In this document: piece by piece, positions 26,664 through 39,601 of the stretch | Layout of the letters: each line of letters begins with the position of its first letter | Position numbering within the stretch: position 1 is the first letter of the stretch | NCBI GenBank assembly: GCA_038503035.1 | Contig: JAVSML010024629.1 | Location: 321,799-385,798, forward strand | DNA: 64,000 bases | Reading direction: 5' to 3' | DNA from: Crocodylus rhombifer | Lineage: Eukaryota; Chordata; Crocodylia; Crocodylidae | The notes under the pieces: generated by a model | Databases searched by the model: none | What the model saw: only the letters and a program-made list of their open reading frames with translations | Told to the model about the DNA's origin: nothing | Program-made: the position numbers and the translations under genes

Positions 26664-27232
26664 ACAGGAAGAGATTCTGCTACCCCAGGGGAGCCCTGAA
26701 AGTAGTCACAAGTATGGTTTGACCTGTAGAACCCAAGTTGTCACCAAAGATTTCATAATGTAAACCAAGTTTAAATATCTGAAAGTCACCACATTTTAGG
26801 TTTGTGTTTAAACACAAACAGAGATAGGGAACCTGCTGAGAGACAAAGTAGCGGCACATTAGAAAGAATGAAAGGTGTCTTGAAGTAACATTCAAAGCAG
26901 TGAACATTTGGCTTTTCCACTTTTTAGTGCCCCCAAGGCACAGCAACAATCTTCAGCATGCTTAAAAGTAAACTAAAAGAGTGTAACTAGGAATTCCAAA
27001 GTTTTGGCATAACATTCATGTATAAGCCAAGTTCCTATGCACTATGGCACTTACTGAAGGGTCAGAGGGGGAGGAATGGACTACAGATCCTCAGCTAAAC
27101 ATCAAACTTGCTATGCTGATCACAGAACTACAAGAAGTCTTCAGTCCAAAATCCCATTTTGGAACTATTTATTTTATTTACATATAAGATTTATATGCTG
27201 CACTGCCCCCTAAAGGGCTCAAGAAGCTAGAG

Positions 27233-28083
27233 TATGGGTGGGCAATTATTTCGACTGGTGGGACACTTAACCAGTTCTGGTGAGCTCTTGAGGGTTTTAC
27301 ACATAAAAATCTTTCAACAGATACCATTTTAACAAATTATAGATAAAAATCAAATCATACAATAAAAATCAAACATCAACTATAATATTTTAATTTTATT
27401 TCAAAAAATAATTTTTGTCCCAATTTATAGTTTTTTAGTAGTGTATAGAGGCAACTGCATAGTAGCTCAAAATAAATTTTTGCTCTTGAATATGGTATTG
27501 TGGGCAAGGGGTGCATGTGTGGGGAGAGCTAGTTGTAAGCTAGGTCCTGGGAGCCAGCTGGGGGGGGGGAGGGAGGCGGGGAGGGGCACGTGCAGGCACT
27601 GCAGTGGAGCTGCAGTCCATTTCCCTCATCCGGAAGAACTCCTCCTCCTGCTGCTGCAGCTGCTGCCTAGTATTGCTTGGCTTCCCCCACCACTCCAGAA
27701 GCAACTCCTCCTCCGCCTCCAGCCCCTGCTGCATCACTCCGGGCAGCAGATAGTGCAGGGAAGTGGTGGCAGCACATGCCCAGACAGGCATGGGGGAAGC
27801 TGCAGCCAGGCAGCTCTAGCTCCTGACCACTTTTCACCCACTAGGCCACTGATAGGTGGCAACTCATCACACCAAGAAGCTGTGCATGCTCACAGGGGAC
27901 AGGGCTGAGGCAATGCCATTGGTGGGCATGGGGCATGTGTGGGTGGAAGTGTGGTACAGCCTGCTCCCGATGGGAGCAGGCAGGGCTCAGCACCATATGC
28001 AGCGCCACGGTGGCAGCCGTGGGCTGAATACAATCAACTGGTAGGCTGGATCTGGCCTGCAGGCCGGATTTTGCCCACCCCAG
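27233..28083 (+). mobile_element. hAT-like non-autonomous element, about 851 bp
   Basis: Left end 'TATGGGTGGGCAATTATTTC', right end 'GGCCGGATTTTGCCCACCCC' then AG. It shares an AT-rich subterminal block (a 'TTTATTTCAAAAAATA' phrase) and a GC-rich, CTG-rich middle with 55683-57527. The 155-codon frame at 27441 lies in this middle and has no recognisable domain. No convincing target duplication. Confidence 0.65.
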
Positions 28084-28540
28084 TGCTTAGTGCAATATAG
28101 GTGCATATTTAAGAAAGGAACCTCAGAAAGTCTCCAAGAGCAAGCATATGTTTCACTCCACCACTGTGTCAGCATTCTAAGAAAAAAATTTACTGGACAT
28201 GTACTTCTCGCTTATGGGACTTCCCAGGAAGGGGAGTTTGAGCCCTTGAATGCTAGAATTGCATTTTATTCTATATAGGTTCTCATATCACTGATCACCA
28301 TAGTATCAACCACTGAGCAGAGCATTAGCAACATGACTAATCCACCAGATGCGTGCTCTCTCATCCTCTCCACAGAGGCTAAGAGGAAGAATGGCCAAAG
28401 GAAAAGGCCTCCATTTGCATGAGGAAGTACAGCAATAAAAATCAAGCCAGCATGAACAACGATACAAATTTAACTCTCCTTAAAAAGCCAGCACTGTTCG
28501 GAACAAAGCCCCAGTTAAAAGTACTGCTCTGCTAACAGAC

Positions 28541-28600
28541 AAGCTTTTTTGGTGATACCTTTTATTAGACCAACTAAGGTGTGGTTGAAAAAGCATAGGG
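28541..28600. repeat. Interspersed repeat fragment ('TTTTATTAGACCAACTAA')
   Basis: The phrase 'ATACCTTTTATTAGACCAAC' is shared in degraded form with 30310-30405. The class is not determined. Confidence 0.35.
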
Positions 28601-29161
28601 AGTCTCTGCTGTTCTGAGATCTCCTACTAACAGGAAAGAATTATGTTTTAAAGGGGGGGGATCACAGGCAGTTAGCACAACTAATTGGGGCATTCTAACA
28701 GAAGGAAAAATAGGGATGCTTACAATTTTTAAAGATGCTTACAGCTTTTTAAGGAAAGAGCAGCTGCTTTTATATACATAAAGGCTCTTGTTTAATATTT
28801 GTGCAAGTATTTAAGCAAGTTAAAAATTAAAATCAGAAGGAAACAAAAGTCTCCATCATGGACTTATGACTTAAAGTTCTGAATGCAATAAAAAATGAAA
28901 TATCCTATAAAGGCAAGATTCTAATCAACTATTAGCCCTGCTACTAGAGCCTGGGGGGAAGACAGGGGGGGTATTAATAACATTAAAGTCTTTCCTGTGT
29001 GAGGTTATTTAGTCCCCACCGAGATCCAAATAATCTTTAATAAGAAAAAATATATTTTTTAATATCATATTTTATGCTCGTTGAAGACCAACAGGTGGAC
29101 TGCACTGGTTGCTTTGGTAACTGATCCCCTGGCAAAGATCTTCATGTTCTAATACTTAAAG

Positions 29162-29420
29162 CAGGGGTGTCAAATTCATCTGGCCTTGGATGAGGGGCAC
29201 AGAGTCACTCTGTGGGTTAAATCAGATCTGCTGGCTAGAGCAGACTAGCCTCACATGCTGGATCAAGTCCACAGCCGGAACTACATGCACCATAAAAAAC
29301 TTGTTACTTCTCACATACTTCCCGGGCCATCACAACCACAACACTCCCAACCCTACCAATAAAAACCCAGCACTTCCTGAAGTCCAGGGTCATGAAATAG
29401 GCACTGGGTATTAAGTGATT
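29162..29420. mobile_element. hAT-type fragment
   Basis: Starts 'GCAGGGGTGTCAAATTCATC' followed by 'TGGCC', an end common among vertebrate hAT MITEs. The right end is not identified, so the limit is approximate. Confidence 0.35.
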
Positions 29421-30309
29421 GCCAAAAGCTAGGACCATTCAGACCTAACAGAAAGGCATGTTCTAAAAGTTGATTCTGCTCACTTGAAATGCAATCCCAG
29501 CAGACCCCCTCCTTTGAAAAAAGGAAGTTTCACTGGGAGAGTCACCGTTGATAGCAGCTATGGCAGTATAACAAATGGAAACATAGTTATCTGAATCTTC
29601 AGTGTCATAAACAAATATCTATTTGATGTTATAAGATATGGGCTATACCCTCTTATGGTTGTAGCTAGCAATTAATTCCGACTTTTGTGTACCTGAAACC
29701 CCCGAGTACCACTACCTCTACCTTGTACAAGTTCAAAGCAAACAGAACAGCAGACACTACTGGAAGCAAACATCAGATACTTTTCAGCAGTCAAATGTGC
29801 TATCAGATAAAAGTACCGTCAACTTTCATAGCAGTGTTTTCTAAAGAAATACCTCTTTATGAGACCAAAGCTGCTTTTACTTCATAAGAATTGCTCTAAG
29901 CAACATTCTGTGTTCTCAATATTGAAGTTTATCTACAAACAGTCATTGCACGCATGACCCTTCTCTCTACATGCCATTGGAAACCACACATACAAAGTAA
30001 TGTATTACTTGTTTCAATGTCACAGGTAGTCTGGAACAACTGTAGGCAGAAGGAAACAGTTAAAAAAAAAATCCTCTCATTTTTAACACTTAGCAATTTG
30101 TCTGACAAATTATTTACTTTTAAGCATAATAATATTCTGTCACTAACAGGTGGTAACAGAAAAGTTAAGTTTCGCTAGTTCATTACTCAAAGAAAAACCT
30201 AGTTCAAAGATGAAAGTATTTGTACAACAGAATTATTATCCCACTGCGCTGCATTATAAACATATCACAATCTTAAAAATGAATAATACCTATAGAAGGC
30301 AATCAGGAC

Positions 30310-30405
30310 GCATAGAAGAGATATTATATCTTTATTAGATGAACAAGATTTTTGCAAAAAATGTCTTTAATTGCAAGCTTTTGGGCACAAACACCCTTCA
30401 TCAGG
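30310..30405. repeat. Interspersed repeat fragment ('CACCCTTCATCAGGC' type)
   Basis: Contains 'TATCTTTATTAGATGAACAA', 'TTGCAAGCTTTTGGGCACAA' and 'ACACCCTTCATCAGGC', a phrase frequent in reptile interspersed repeats. Related to 28541-28600. Confidence 0.45.
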
Positions 30406-31486
30406 CATTGGAGAAAAGATTGTAAAAAGTTCTCCTGGGTAGAAATGAAAGTTCATATTTCACAGGATTTCACACAGGAGTCAACAGACGGAAAACTGCT
30501 CTGGGCAATCAGTTTATAGCTGGTAAATAAATAAAGTATGGGATTTGAAGATGACAGTAAATCCTTGGAGGGGAAAAAAAATCATCTAGAAAGTAAAATT
30601 CCAAAGTGGAAAAAAAATTTCCAAAATCAACCATAGACCCAATACAAAAAATACTCCTGTAAGTAAAATACCAAAAATGTACTAAGGACTGAATAAAACA
30701 AGTCCATTCCTGCCCCCAAATTAATTTACCACCCAAAGTCCCATCCCTGCAACCTGATCTGTACAAGTTAAAATTTACAGCTGCAGAGGCTCACCGATTG
30801 TAGTCTTGTCCCTACAGATGGTGTTTTTAAATTTTAAAAGAAAAAGCAGAAAAAGGAAGTAGTATGATACATAGACAGGGCAAAAATAAATGAGACAGTA
30901 AAATCTGCAAAATGACAAAGAGGTATTTGGGTTGGTCAACATCAGGAGGGCTGTGAGGAATTTCAAAGTAACCTTAACTAGGAAAAACTGAACTAGAATT
31001 CATCCGACAAGGTTCTAAGGCACTGGCAGCCAACCCCGTTACCAGGGTGCCACAAATTAAATTCAGCTCCCTCCACCCCCATAATGCCTCAGAGGTGCTC
31101 CTGATAAAGTTTGTGTCCTGGGGTGCTGGAATGTAGGAAGGGAGACTCCAGCCTCTGGCTGCAGCTGTGCAGAGTTGGGGCAGGACACTGCTGCAAGAGG
31201 AAGTATCCCTCTCAAAGAACCAAGTTAACCCTTTCTTGGGCCTCAAACTGCAGTTTCATGCGACAAGAGAGTCCTAAATTTGGAGGCAATTACAGGGCCA
31301 AGGAACTTGGCTCTCGGCAATAACACCTTCTCTTACTCTGCTCCAGCACTCTGCTCTCTGGCCTCTGAGCCTCCATGGCTCCCATCCCACACAGCAGCTG
31401 CAGCTGCGCGTGGCACATGCACCACAGATTGGCCTCCCCTGTCCTAAACTAAACTGATCAGCTTGGGAAAAGGCATACTCTTAGGG

Positions 31487-31610
31487 TTACCATATATCCA
31501 GGTTTTCCTGGACATGTCCTCTTCTTGGATCCTCCCATCTCCACATAGGCGTTTGATAAAAAAAAATATGAGCAGATGTCCAGGATTTTGGTCAGCTCTG
31601 CTCCAAAGGT
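31487..31610. mobile_element. hAT-type fragment ('GGGTTACCATATATCCAGG')
   Basis: The opening 'TTAGGGTTACCATATATCCA' and the following 'TTTTCCTGGACATGTCCTC' resemble a widespread vertebrate hAT end. It is cut off before family C copy 3. Confidence 0.4.
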
Positions 31611-31684
31611 TTTCCCAGCACTTCCCAGCTTGCCCAAGCAAGTTGCTGCTTGGGGCTAGGAGGAGTGCAAATGGAGGCAGGGCA

Positions 31685-31903
31685 TATACTCTGGTTTAAC
31701 TTGAGCCAGCAAGGGATCTGGGACAGAAGTTTCAGAAACCAGTTTGACTCAAATCAGTTAAGTCTGATACTACATTTAACCAGGTTTATCTTAAACCAGT
31801 TTCAGTCATTTTGAAACTGGTTTATGTGCACTGAACTTCTATTCTGTTACAGGTTTAAACCAGTTTCTGATTACTTTAAACTGGTTTATGTGCAACTTCT
31901 GTC
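31685..31903 (+). repeat. Dispersed repeat family C, copy 3 (right end only)
   Basis: Reads 'GGGATCTGGGACAGAAGTTT', 'GTCTGATACTACATTTAACC' and then two adjacent hairpins: TAAACCAGTTTCA/TGAAACTGGTTTA, then TTTAAACCAG with CTGGTTTA. It is nearly the same as the right end of copy 1 at 12740-12939. The left end and GC-rich middle are missing. Confidence 0.65.
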
Positions 31904-32905
31904 TCTACCCTTATGTATAATTAGTATGGCTGTCCCACATCATATATACCCCTCTTTACAAAATATATTAGAAAATTGTGCCTTTTGGTATGAAGGATGG
32001 TAAAGGACTAGGCTACCTATTTTCCACTGGCCAATAAAGGAAAAAGCTCAATCAAATGTGCATTGCTTAAAAGGGAAACAAAACAAAATAATGAAAGCTG
32101 ATCATCTTCATTCAAATTTCTAAGAAACAGGTTTTTTGTTTGCTCATTTGGAATTCAAAGCTTTATGCGATTGTGGTCCGATTTTCCTCAGGAGATGTTG
32201 ACAGATATTTACACGTCAGTCATTTTTATTCTTAAGGGGAACGAGCCAATAAACCTCTATGAGAAAAAATTTAGACTTCACCCTCTTGCACTGTCTTCTA
32301 TGTAATATTACCAAGTGGTATAAGAGTACTGCAAGGCCTACGAACAACAGGGTGAATTAAGGAGATAGTTACATCTTTAAGGCTGAACTCCCATTTGTTT
32401 AATAAAAGGAGGTTGTGTCCTGATTTTTTTTTAGCTGACTGCATAGGTCACAATCTAAAAGTATGAACGAGAAATGAAAGCAGCTTTAAAACATCTATGA
32501 AAAGTTTCACTACTATAAATTGCTTACTGCTATAAAAACAACAATTTCAGAAGGATATACAAAACAGTCTGCATAGCAATAAAAAGGTTCTTACTTGCAT
32601 GACAATCAAGCTTACCAGAAAGCAGAATAGACACAGAACAAAATTATGCTGGAAATGCTGCCAAAAAAAATCAAATCCTCACTTTATGGAAACATGGAAG
32701 GCAGAAGAACAAATTCAAAGGACATAAAATGCAGACAGCAAACACATTCATCCCCATAGCATAAAAGCAAAATCCCTCAGTTAAAACAGTATACTTCCAA
32801 ATAACTAGATTTTAAATAAATACACTAGGTTAGGATTTGTGTGGATTTTTTTTTTAAGTATACCTTTTTAGGTACCTATTTCTCAACACGCCTCATAGGT
32901 TAGAC

Positions 32906-33165
32906 CAGGGCCCTCCAACTTCTGAGTGGCTACAGGCCATATCACCCCTTCGCCACATCCTCTGTGGACCACACTGGTATGTCAGTAGGGGTACGGCAGG
33001 AAGCGGAAGCTGAACAAAGTTCGAGAGAAGCGAGCTACGTAACAGGCAATGGAGGGAGGCAGTGACAGCTGGGGAAGCAGTGCCTGATTCATGGGGCAAA
33101 GCAGAGAGAGCTGAGGATGTAAGTAGGCTGCATGTTGCTTGCACACTGTTAGTTGGACAGCCCTG
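32906..33165. mobile_element. hAT MITE, 260 bp, degenerate 8-bp target duplication
   Basis: Left end CAGGGCCCTCCAAC; right end GTTGGACAGCCCTG, its near inverted repeat. Flanks GGTTAGAC (32898-32905) and GCTTAGAT (33166-33173) agree at six of eight bases. No coding capacity. The same end type is seen at 16164 and 48960. Confidence 0.75.
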
Positions 33166-33944
33166 GCTTAGATCAACTCATGTCAAATCCTGGCATCTTC
33201 AACCTTTTTTTGCTCCTCCCTTCTTTGAGACATGGCAGAGCACTAGGATAGGCCATCTTAACATGCTGCAAAAACTGTCATCTACACAGACAGGCCCTGG
33301 CACAGGCAAGTGCCGGCAGAGCTAGACCCACTCTGCTGCAGTGCTGAAGAGCGCTACCAGAAGGTGTGGTAAAGCTCCATGTTGGGGTAGACTGTGTCAA
33401 CATACTCTGGGGAAGCAGATGGAAGGAGGATCAGCACAAGAGGGTGCCTTAAAAAGGCAAGTTCAAATGATTCTAATTTATTCAGAGTATCTAGCAGTGT
33501 ATGGGAGGAAATTCCCACACTCATAGGACAGTCTTGGTAAGAAAAAAAAGCCTAAAGATGCATTAATGTTTACCCGAAGAACCTGATCTGCCTACCCCTG
33601 TATGATTTATTGGTCAGGCTTGAACCTGTTAACACCACAGACTTTTGCCACTTGAATTGTTGAAGTTACTGTTTGGAGAAGCATGCTTTTGTGTCCTGTA
33701 AAGGAATGGAGGACACATACCCAACTTTACTATAATGGTGCATACCTATTTATGAACTAATGGTAGGGTGCTAGGTATCAGGATTTTGAGAGTCCTACTC
33801 CTGGCCCTAAAAGCAGAGTTGGGTCCTATGGTTACAAACAGCACAGTCAGACAAAGATGCTTTGTCCAACTGGTGACCTGCAAACCACAGGCAGCAAGAA
33901 GACCCTGTATAAATTCCTTAAGGTCAGACTTTGATTCTAAAAGC

Positions 33945-33965
33945 TTTTTTTTTTTTTTTTTTTTT
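33945..33965 (+). repeat. Poly-T run, 21 T
   Basis: Twenty-one T in a row on the + strand (poly-A on the gene-sense strand). No recognisable SINE next to it. Confidence 0.8.
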
Positions 33966-34788
33966 GGAAATAAAGCCTTTGCTCTGGAGGGTACAAACAT
34001 CAGTGTTTATTAGGAACTGGATGACTAGGTGCCCCAAAACATTGCTAAGCATATTTAGAGCTTACTGCCTAAAAGGTCACCAACTGTAGGTCACCCACAC
34101 AGACTCAAGCAACCAAGTAGGAATTAAATGTGTTCCCTTGTAGTAGATGCTTGGTAGCAGTGAGTTCCAGTTTCCACATCACAAACTCACCACCATGCTT
34201 TGTGGTAACTGACAAAATGAGAAAAGGCAGCAAAAAGTGAACCAGCCCTGTTATCCCTAACAGAAGTCTTCCCCATAACTTGGACAGCTGCATGCTGGGA
34301 AGACAGCATAATTTGGAGAAATTCACACTTTTGCTGCCCTATACATAAAAAACAAAGGTTCATTTGCCCAGACTGCAAAGATGCTAAATTGGCTCTTTTT
34401 TAAAGACAGTTTATTGTAATTTGCAAATTCAGCTAATCTGCATATACATTCACTAACCTGCAAAAAGTATTGCTTCCAACTGTACAAAGTTTGACAGCTA
34501 CTTAGTGGAAATGCAAAAACTATAGTTTTCTTTGGAATAGCAGCACACTTAATAGGCCTGTGGATAGAAGCTAACTGGCACTGTTGCTATGTATCAGTCA
34601 GGAGAGGAAATTTTATATAGGGACCCTGGTGTAAATTGTTAGTCTTATAAAATGCTTCATATAAGCACACTTTTACATAGAGGCCATTTCAGGATCTCAA
34701 GTCTTGCTGCAGTCAGCTGCAAAGGTCTTCTCTAATTTATTCTGAACCTAGTTATGACCCTTTGGTTTTACAATGGAATACTCTAATA

Positions 34789-35187
34789 CAGGGTTTTTCA
34801 ACTTTTTTTAGTCTAAGTACCCCCAGCAGCCAGACACCGAGCTGGGAGAGAAGGGGGGTGGGGTAGTACGTGATTGGATGTTGAGGAGGGGTGGGGTAGC
34901 ATGCAGCTGAACACAAAGCAGGGAGGTGGAGATGGCGCACGGGCGGGCGGGGATAGAGCAGTGCTGCCTCCCAGGAGCAGGGCAGGGAAGCTCGTTGGGC
35001 TGATATGGCAGCAGTGGCTGCCGTGTGCAAGCTTTCCTGACCCACAGAGGGTCACTACTGCCCTTACCCTGCCCTGGCTCTGCTCCTGGGAGGCAGCAGC
35101 ACTCCATTCATGCCCGCCCACGCGTACCCACTAGGACCAGTCCAAATATCCCCAGGGGTACGCATACCCCTTGCTGACAACCCCATG
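34789..35187. mobile_element. hAT MITE, 399 bp, 7-bp matching flanks
   Basis: Left end CAGGGTTTTTCAAC; right end 'TTGCTGACAACCCCATG', a degenerate inverted repeat. TCTAATA flanks both sides (34782-34788 and 35188-35194), seven bases of an expected eight. Near the ends are the matching phrases 'AAGTACCCCCAG' and 'CCCCAGGGGTACGCATACCC'. The GC-rich interior gives several 70-100-codon chance frames. Same end type as 25094-25313. Confidence 0.75.
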
Positions 35188-35213
35188 TCTAATAATAGGC
35201 TACGTACAGTCAA

Positions 35214-35650
35214 AAAGCACGAGGCTGAATAATTCAATCTTCACTAGTTAGTCTAGTCTAAACTGCATGGACTGGACTGATAAACAAGTGAACAGACATT
35301 CATTGTTGATTCCAGAAATGCAGCCACAAGCCTGCAGTGGCCCAGGCCAGAAGCTGGGGGGTGCTAGAGCATGTCTTCCTGCTGAGCTGGAGCAGACATC
35401 TAGGGTCAAGGCTAGTCTGCCCACCCTGTGAGGGTGGGGTTTGCGGGGGGTGGTGCAAAACATCCTGGGATGCTAGGGTACTGTGAGAGTTAAATTAAAA
35501 TCTTGAAGGGATCTGGGATAGAAGTTCAATAAACCAATTTAACCTAAATCAGTTAAGTTTGATACTACATCCATCCAGGTTTATCTTAAACCAGTTTAAG
35601 CCACTGTGAAAGCAGTTTATGTGCACTGAACTTCTGGGCTGACTACAGAC
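35214..35650 (+). repeat. Dispersed repeat family C, copy 4 (short, both ends present)
   Basis: Left end: A-run, 'GAGGCTGAATAATTCAATC', then 'GACATTCATTGTTGATTCC' and 'AAGCCTGCAGTGGC'. Right end: 'GGGATCTGGGATAGAAGTTC', 'TTTGATACTACATCCATCC', 'CTTAAACCAGTTTAAGCC' and 'TATGTGCACTGAACTTCTG'. The GC-rich middle is reduced to about 130 bp, making this the most compact copy showing both ends. Confidence 0.65.
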
Positions 35651-35655
35651 ATTCA

Positions 35656-35830
35656 AAAAAAAAAAAAAAAAGCCCAAATCTGAATTGATTCAAACCTTGC
35701 AGGTTAGTCTAACCTGCCTAAACTGAACCAGTGAGTAAGTGAACAGACATTCACTTTTGATTCCAGAAGTGCAGCCACATTCCTGCAGTGGCTCAGGCTA
35801 GAAGTTGGGAGGTAATACAGCAAGTCTTCC
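35656..35830 (+). repeat. Dispersed repeat family C, copy 5 (left end only)
   Basis: Begins in an A-run at about 35656, then 'GCCCAAATCTGAATTGATTC', 'CAGGTTAGTCTAACCTGC', 'GACATTCACTTTTGATTCC' and 'CAGAAGTGCAGCCACA'. It follows copy 4 head to tail with only the A-run between them. Confidence 0.6.
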
Positions 35831-36324
35831 CTTCCTTTTGCAGTGGCCACAAGGCTGGAGGGAAGCTGAGCTGAGGAAAACTGAGCTGATATTTTCTTTA
35901 AAGCAAGAAAGCTGAATAAGCACAGAGACTGCTTTTCCCTCTAACATAAATGGTCTTTCCAGTTTTGATTGTGGCACTGCACTAACCATTAAGTAAAACT
36001 GTCCATTTTGCACCCTTCATTTTATATTTCACCTTATTATGCATCATGGGCTTTTTTAATGGGTCCATCAATGAGGTATTTGAATTCAACTGACACCAAG
36101 TATACCTGAATAGCTTAGGTAAAAACTCATTCACTCACCCAAGTTTTTTGTTTGTTTTTTTGTTTTGTTTTTAACTAAATGGTCTATGTTCCTTACATTA
36201 GTAGCACACACAGCCCCCCTCCCCACCAACAGGGTTAAAATGTAAGCAATTACAAGCTCAAAGGCATGGTTCTTATTGGTTTATTTGGCTGCAAACAAGA
36301 TATAAACAAACTTCATATGGCATA

Positions 36325-36806
36325 AGGAGGGATGTGGACAACATTGAGAGAGTCCAGAGGAGGGCCACCCGCATGATCTGGGGACAACAGGGCAGACCCT
36401 ACAGTGAAAGACTGTGGGTCCTAAACCTGTTCAGCCTTCACAAGAGAAGGCTGAGGGGGGACCTGGTGACTATCTATAAGCTCACTAGGGGGGACCAGAA
36501 GGGTTTGGGGGAGACACTGTTTTCCCTAGCGTCCCCTGGCATAACAAGGAATAATGGACACAAATTATTGGAGAGTAGGTTTAGATTAGACATCCGCAAG
36601 AACTACTTCACAGTTATGGCGGCTAGGAGCTGGAACCAACTTCCATGGGAAGTGGTGCTGGCTCCTACCCTGGGGGTCTTTAAGAGGAGGCTTGATGCCT
36701 ACCTAGCTGGACTCATTTGAGTCCAGTTTTTTCTCCTGCCCAGGCAGGGGGTCAGACTTGAAGATCTACAAGGTCCCTTCTGACCCTACTTCTATGATTC
36801 TATAAT
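36325..36806 (+). mobile_element. CR1 LINE 3' fragment, open to the ORF2 stop
   Basis: The frame 36334-36720 encodes the last ~128 residues of CR1 ORF2: VQRRATRMIWGQQGR, LHKRRLRGDLVTIYKL, SRFRLDIRKNYFTV and a C-terminal RLDAYLAGLI. It runs uninterrupted to the natural stop and then the tail 'GGCAGGGGGTCAGACTTGAA' and 'TCTATGATTCTAT'. The intact tail suggests a fairly young insertion, but the 5' truncation leaves no enzyme. Confidence 0.85.
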
Positions 36807-38109
36807 CCAATAACCAGTTTTCATTCAAGTCTTTCAGCAAATATGTTGAAGAAATTAACTTTTCACATTATATAATATTACAAATATGTCCATATGCAGG
36901 AAGATTTTAAAAACTTGTGTCATCCAGATTACAGAGTTACTTAATTCAAAACTCATATTATCCTACAACATAGTAGGATATATTTGAAAAATATATATAT
37001 TCATCATCTTTTATTTGTTGTACACAAGACTGCTGTTTGTTCTCTATCCACAAGAACCAGCTGTCAAAATAAGCAGAGACATTTACAAGAAAATCTCTTC
37101 TTATGTCTCATATGTTAATAAAATTAGTAGTTATTAGTTACTAAGACCAAATACTGACAAATTAATAGGTGGGTCAAAAACTTGACAGTTTAAACCAGGT
37201 AGCAGAAGTTTCCTTCAAGCCTTGACTCCTGTAGTTTCCTGCTAAAAACTTGTCAGGCAAGCAGTGAAGGTAAATCCATGACAAACATTTCATATGCAAA
37301 CAAGCATAAACCCATTTTCTGAAATGGTGCTGACTGAAGTTTATCTTTCACCTGGACTTGCCATTAAGCAGTACCTGGCACTCAATCATCTAGAGTTGTC
37401 AGCATCTGAATCTGTTAGGTTTTAAAAGCACAGACAAGACTATGAGGAGTCCTGATTTTGTAAGAGATCTGCACACTCCTCATTGGAAGTGTCATGGGAT
37501 TGGCTCTTAACAGTCCCTTCTTTTTTAAGAACAGGAAACAAATACAGTTTAGTCTTTCCCCTCAACTGACTTCACACACAAACTGTATTTAAAGAACTTC
37601 AGAAAAAATGCTTCTTCAGTCAATGAAGCATGAAAATGTGTTAAAAATGTAGCATAGCACAGAGCACAGGATCAGTTAAGATAACTGGTTTGTACACCTG
37701 TATAATGTGTTATTGTAAAAAAAACAGAAACAGGAGGGAATAGGAATAACTGAGACCTGTCTTCTTCACCCTGAACATTGTCTCTCCACATTTTTAAATG
37801 CTGCAGGGGCAGATGTAAAAGGAACAACCTGGTGGAAATCCAAAGGCCCAATACTAAATTCCACTTAAAGATAGCAGATATGTTAGAGACTATTGAATTG
37901 ACTCGATTTTTCCTTAAATATACAACACCATAAGGATGGTGTCTGCTATGCAGGTTCTATTTATCCATGAAATGTTTTCAGTTAACTTGCAACATAAATG
38001 TGGTGATAAGTTTTGACAATGTTTAGAAAGCTCTTACACAAACCAGACAGGTAATTTAAATGTATTCCAAACAACAGATTTACTGATGCAAAGTAGTACT
38101 TAACCTTTT

Positions 38110-38310
38110 GGTCCCACTAGCCAGTTGAGTGACACAGGGCCAGTCCATATTCCGGGATAACAGCCTACACTGTGCCAAGAGCCCACTCTAGCATACATGG
38201 CCACAGCCTGCAGGCCTCCCCAGGGACCTATGGGGAGTCTCGCAGGTCAGACAATATGGTACCAATGATCAAATCTGGCTCATGGGCCAGGGGTTGACCA
38301 CCCCCGATAT
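38110..38310. mobile_element. hAT-type fragment
   Basis: The right side reads 'AAATCTGGCTCATGGGCCAG' and 'GGGTTGACCACCCCCG', the inverted form of a CGGGGGTGGTCAACCCCTGG end. The left end near 'TTAACCTTTTGGTCCCACTA' is uncertain. Confidence 0.4.
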
Positions 38311-39396
38311 AAGAGATTTAGTGTCATTGCTCAAAATTAAGATAAACATTTTAGTCAAATCTTCGCTGGATAAAAAAGGGATGGGACAAGAACAGGATAA
38401 TTGGATAGAAGAATGGAGAATCAGCTGTATAGACAGTATTAATTCCTTATTGGTCTAACAAAGTCTTCTCATGCTGTTTCAGTCGCACAATAAGTTGGTT
38501 TAACAATGTCAGGCTAACGGTATTATAATAGGAAATAGCCAACTTCTATATCTACATAATAAATAAAGAAACTTACATGGTTATAAGAAAAAAAAACAAC
38601 ACTAATCTATTCCAACAAAAAACAAGACAATTTGTACTCTCACCCCAGCCCTATCAGGAAACATCTCACAACAGAAGTAATCAATCCTCCAAAACAAACC
38701 AAGTGGTACCTTGATTTTTTTTTTCCTCCCAAACACACAAGTCAATAGATACAATTTAACACAAAGTTCTTGATGTAAGGTATTTTTTTTTAAACTTGCA
38801 AAGTATACTTTAACTACCAATTTGTTTTCCCACCAAAGCATAATTAACACTTTGCAACAGAACTCAAACAGTTACACATTCTAAGCTGATACTTTTAAAA
38901 TTTACTATTCTAAGCTAAAAGAGTAAGTATTCAGTCTTTGTCATGGAACAGAGATTAAAAAATGGGATGATTTCATACTGACTGGTTTACATACAGAAAG
39001 CTATATTAAATAGACATTAAGGTTGCATACACAAACATACAAAAATTAAGAGAATGTCAAAAATTAAAGTTTCCCATGCAACCAGAATCCAATCCCATTC
39101 ATATGCATAAAAACAGTCTAATTATTTGATCGTGTCACATTTTTAATCACAGGGCACCCACCTCCTACACTGCAAATAGATAGCACTCACAGAATGAATA
39201 GTAATTCTGTATTTCCTTTTTGCTGTATGTCCAAAGCTGCTGTTTACTGCACAGTGCAGTACTTGTTAGTGCAGCATTTCCTTTGGCTTTTTAATTATAT
39301 TTATGCAGAATGCTTCAAATGCAAACATGCATTTTTATCTTCACAGCACCTCTGTGAAGTAAGAAAGTGGTGCTCCACTCTGTAGATGGTGTAGGC

Positions 39397-39583
39397 CAGG
39401 GACAGGCAATTATTTTGGGCAGAGGGCCTATTACTGAGTTTTGGCAAGCCATCGAGGGCCGCATGATAGGCAGCCAGGGGCAGATAAACATTAAATTTTC
39501 TAAATTTTTAGGGGCTCCACGAGCTAGATAGAATGACTTGGCGGGCCACATCCGGCCTCCGGGATGCATATTGCCCACCCCGA
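39397..39583 (+). mobile_element. hAT-like MITE, 187 bp, with target duplication
   Basis: Left end 'CAGGGACAGGCAATTATTTT', right end 'GCATATTGCCCACCCCGA'. Flanks GTGTAGGC (39389-39396) and TTGTAGGC (39584-39591) agree at seven of eight bases. It belongs to the same family as 16342, 27233 and 55683 but lacks the GC-rich middle. Confidence 0.75.
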
Positions 39584-39601
39584 TTGTAGGCTTTGCTACA
39601 G

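Noticed and set aside
27441..27908. 155-codon frame with Leu/Gln runs
   Set aside because: It lies inside a hAT-like element and comes from CTG/CAG-rich DNA. No domain and no conserved start context.
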